A stretch of DNA of 6,855 nt from Pelagibacteraceae bacterium BACL5 MAG-120820-bin39 (lineage in GTDB: Bacteria; Pseudomonadota; Alphaproteobacteria; Pelagibacterales; Pelagibacteraceae): contig LIBV01000048.1 in assembly GCA_001438335.1 (NCBI GenBank), forward strand, positions 1-6,855, given 5' to 3'. Of the stretch, positions 5,515 through 6,855 are shown piece after piece; the stretch's first letter is position 1; each line of letters begins with the position of its first letter. The notes beneath the pieces are model-generated. The model saw nothing but the letters and a program-made list of their open reading frames with translations, ran no database searches and had not been told where the DNA came from. The position numbers were made by a program, and so were the translations under genes.

Positions 5515-6058
5515 ATTTTCTAAATTTAATTATTTTTTTTGAGATTATTGTTAATAAAATAATTTTAAAACTTTCTGCTAATAGAAAAGGAGTTACTCCA
5601 AGTTGAATAATTGGTTTATCCCAACCAATAAGAGTTCCAAGCCACAATATACCAAGCACATAGATAGTTGATACTGATAGAATTAGTTTAGTTAATATTT
5701 TTAAAAAACTATCATTTAAATCTATTTTTGAAGAAAAATAGCATGCAGTTAAAAATCCAATTAGATAACCCATTGTTGGCCCTATAAAATATGCAAGACC
5801 AATTCCTTTTTCAGGTGAGTTAGAGAATACCGGTAAACCTGCAATTCCCTCTAATAAATAAAGAGATATAGTTGCTAAACCTAATTTATATCCAAATGCT
5901 ATACCAATAAACATTACCATAAATGTTTGCATAGTCATTGGTACTGGATAGAAAGGAATTTTTATTTTTGCTGAAATTGTTAATGCAATTGTTCCAATAA
6001 AAATTAAAGCTAAATTTTTAAATATTCTTGTTTGTGAATTTTGCTTTATCAGCTCCAT
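5507..6058 (-). CDS. bioY: Biotin transporter BioY (ECF S component)
   Basis: Membrane protein of 183 residues that binds and imports biotin, alone or with the ECF ATPase/T subunits BioM and BioN, neither of which is in the window. The BioY signature is clear: IPFYPVPMTMQTFMV (34-48), GYKLGLATISLYLLEGIAGLPVF (57-79, the segment after the first loop) and GPTMGYLIGF (93-102). Six hydrophobic segments are visible, at about 14-32, 43-60, 62-77, 88-108, 118-143 and 155-173. The ATG at 6058 is preceded by AGGAG (6070-6074) with an 11-base spacer, a little long but usable. The TAG stop lies inside the last codons of the convergent response regulator gene (8-base overlap). It stands as a single-gene unit, diverging from polA. 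No biotin synthesis genes are visible nearby. Confidence 0.92.
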   Translation of the reverse strand: MELIKQNSQTRIFKNLALIFIGTIALTISAKIKIPFYPVPMTMQTFMVMFIGIAFGYKLGLATISLYLLEGIAGLPVFSNSPEKGIGLAYFIGPTMGYLIGFLTACYFSSKIDLNDSFLKILTKLILSVSTIYVLGILWLGTLIGWDKPIIQLGVTPFLLAESFKIILLTIISKKIIKFRKFI

Positions 6059-6171
6059 AAGTAATAATACTCCTATTTTTTATGATAATCTAGTTTTATA
6101 TTAATTGAATTAAGTATGGTATATTTTAAGAAGTATAGATGTTAATACCTAGATAATATTTAAATTATTTC
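6059..6171. promoter_or_regulatory. Divergent promoter region between bioY and polA
   Basis: A 113-base, extremely AT-rich gap. On the plus strand TGGTATATT (6117-6125) fits an extended -10 element (TGn plus TATATT) that could serve polA without a good -35; it would give a leader of about 40 bases. On the minus strand the AGGAG of bioY (6070-6074) is visible, but no confident -35/-10 pair was found. No BirA/BioR operator-like inverted repeat was recognised. Confidence 0.3.
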
Positions 6172-6855
6172 ATGACTAATATAAAAAAAACTGATCATTT
6201 TTATTTAATAGATGGTTCAGGATATATTTTCAGAGCCTATTATGCCTTACCTCCTTTAACTAGAAAAAGTGATGGTCTTCCTACTGGAGCCGTAAGCGGA
6301 TTCTGTAGTATGTTATTTAAATTATTAGAAGACTCTAAATCTAATCAAAATTTACAAAAACCTACTCATTTTGCAGTAATTTTTGACTCAGCTAGAAAAA
6401 CTTTTAGAAATGATATTTATAGTGATTATAAAGCCAATCGGTCAGAGGCACCAGATGATCTAGCACCTCAATTTGAATATATTAGAAAGTCAGTTTTAGC
6501 GTTTAATTTGCCTTCGGTAGAACTAATGAATTACGAAGCAGATGATTTAATAGCAACATATGTAGATGAAATTTTAACCATTGGTGCAAAAGTCACTATT
6601 GTTTCATCAGATAAAGATTTAATGCAATTATATAAAAAAAACGTTCGTATTTTTGATCCAATGAAAAATAAATTTATACTAGAAGAAGATATTTTTAATA
6701 AATTTGGAGTAGATGCAAGTAAAGTTATAGATGTTCAGGCTTTAGCAGGGGATAGTAGTGACAATGTTCCTGGGGTGCCAGGCATTGGAGTTAAGACAGC
6801 AGCAGAACTAATTAATAAATATGGAACACTAGAAAAACTTTTAAAGTCAGCTGAT
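6172..6855 (+). CDS. polA: DNA polymerase I, 5' nuclease domain; 3' part beyond window
   Basis: Open from the ATG at 6172 to the last base of the window with no stop: 228 residues of the N-terminal 5'-3' exonuclease/flap endonuclease domain of DNA polymerase I, which removes RNA primers and excises damage. Metal-ligand and signature motifs are all present: LIDGSGYIFRAYYALPP (12-28, Asp14), FDSARKTFRNDIYSDYKANR (71-90), YEADDLIATY (121-130), SSDKDLMQLY (145-154) and LAGDSSDNVPGVPGIGVKTA (191-210, the helix-hairpin-helix DNA-binding region). An in-frame TAA at 6154 rules out earlier starts. No Shine-Dalgarno is evident. Full-length PolA is about 900 residues, so whether the 3'-5' exonuclease and polymerase domains follow, or whether this is a stand-alone nuclease, cannot be seen. 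Many reduced genomes keep the full enzyme, and the N-terminal YLIDGSGYIFRAYYA form is typical of alphaproteobacterial PolA. Confidence 0.93.
   Translation, partial: MTNIKKTDHFYLIDGSGYIFRAYYALPPLTRKSDGLPTGAVSGFCSMLFKLLEDSKSNQNLQKPTHFAVIFDSARKTFRNDIYSDYKANRSEAPDDLAPQFEYIRKSVLAFNLPSVELMNYEADDLIATYVDEILTIGAKVTIVSSDKDLMQLYKKNVRIFDPMKNKFILEEDIFNKFGVDASKVIDVQALAGDSSDNVPGVPGIGVKTAAELINKYGTLEKLLKSAD

Noticed and set aside
5513..5540. AAATTT-TCT-AAATTT followed by a T8 run as an intrinsic terminator after the response regulator
   Set aside because: The six-pair stem is all A-T and too weak to be a terminator on its own; such patterns are common by chance at this base composition, and the T run lies in bioY coding sequence.

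Overview
This window looks like part of a streamlined, very AT-rich alphaproteobacterial genome, most likely SAR11 (Pelagibacterales). Base composition is roughly 30% GC by eye. Genes are packed with 1-8 base overlaps, and the longest gap is about 150 bases. Lys/Asn/Ile codons are AT-rich throughout. The gene set includes a RegA/ActR-type response regulator of the alphaproteobacterial kind. The organism assignment is inference from composition and gene content, not from a database match.

Layout, left to right. Bases 1-780 (+) hold the 3' part of pyrD (class 2 dihydroorotate dehydrogenase); its 5' end lies outside the window. A 52-base gap carries a good sigma70-type promoter that drives rpmB (ribosomal protein L28, 833-1144, +). 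A VUT-family (YhhQ-type) membrane transporter, probably for queuosine precursors, overlaps rpmB by one base (1144-1698, +). It converges with a tight minus-strand operon read from 4801 down to 1695: an alanine-racemase-fold ornithine/arginine-type decarboxylase (3617-4801), a deoxyhypusine-synthase-family protein (2574-3617) and an agmatinase-family ureohydrolase (1695-2570). Divergent from this operon is a RegA/ActR/PrrA response regulator (4951-5514, +). It converges, with an 8-base overlap, on bioY (5507-6058, -), the substrate-binding membrane subunit of a biotin ECF transporter. Divergent from bioY, polA begins at 6172 (+) and runs off the right edge; only its 5' nuclease domain is seen.

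The part most worth attention is the three-gene minus-strand operon. The order decarboxylase, then a NAD-dependent aminobutyl-transfer enzyme of the DHS fold, then a guanidino hydrolase reads like a complete route to a polyamine, probably homospermidine, in a bacterium that should have no hypusine/eIF5A. The DHS-family protein keeps the lysine that carries the imine intermediate but has Asn where eukaryotic DHS has its catalytic-base His. The decarboxylase has a diverged substrate-specificity segment. The exact substrates (ornithine/putrescine or arginine/agmatine) therefore cannot be settled from the sequence.

No RNA genes, CRISPR arrays, insertion sequences or convincing intrinsic terminators were seen. 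No stretch over 300 bases lacks a gene.
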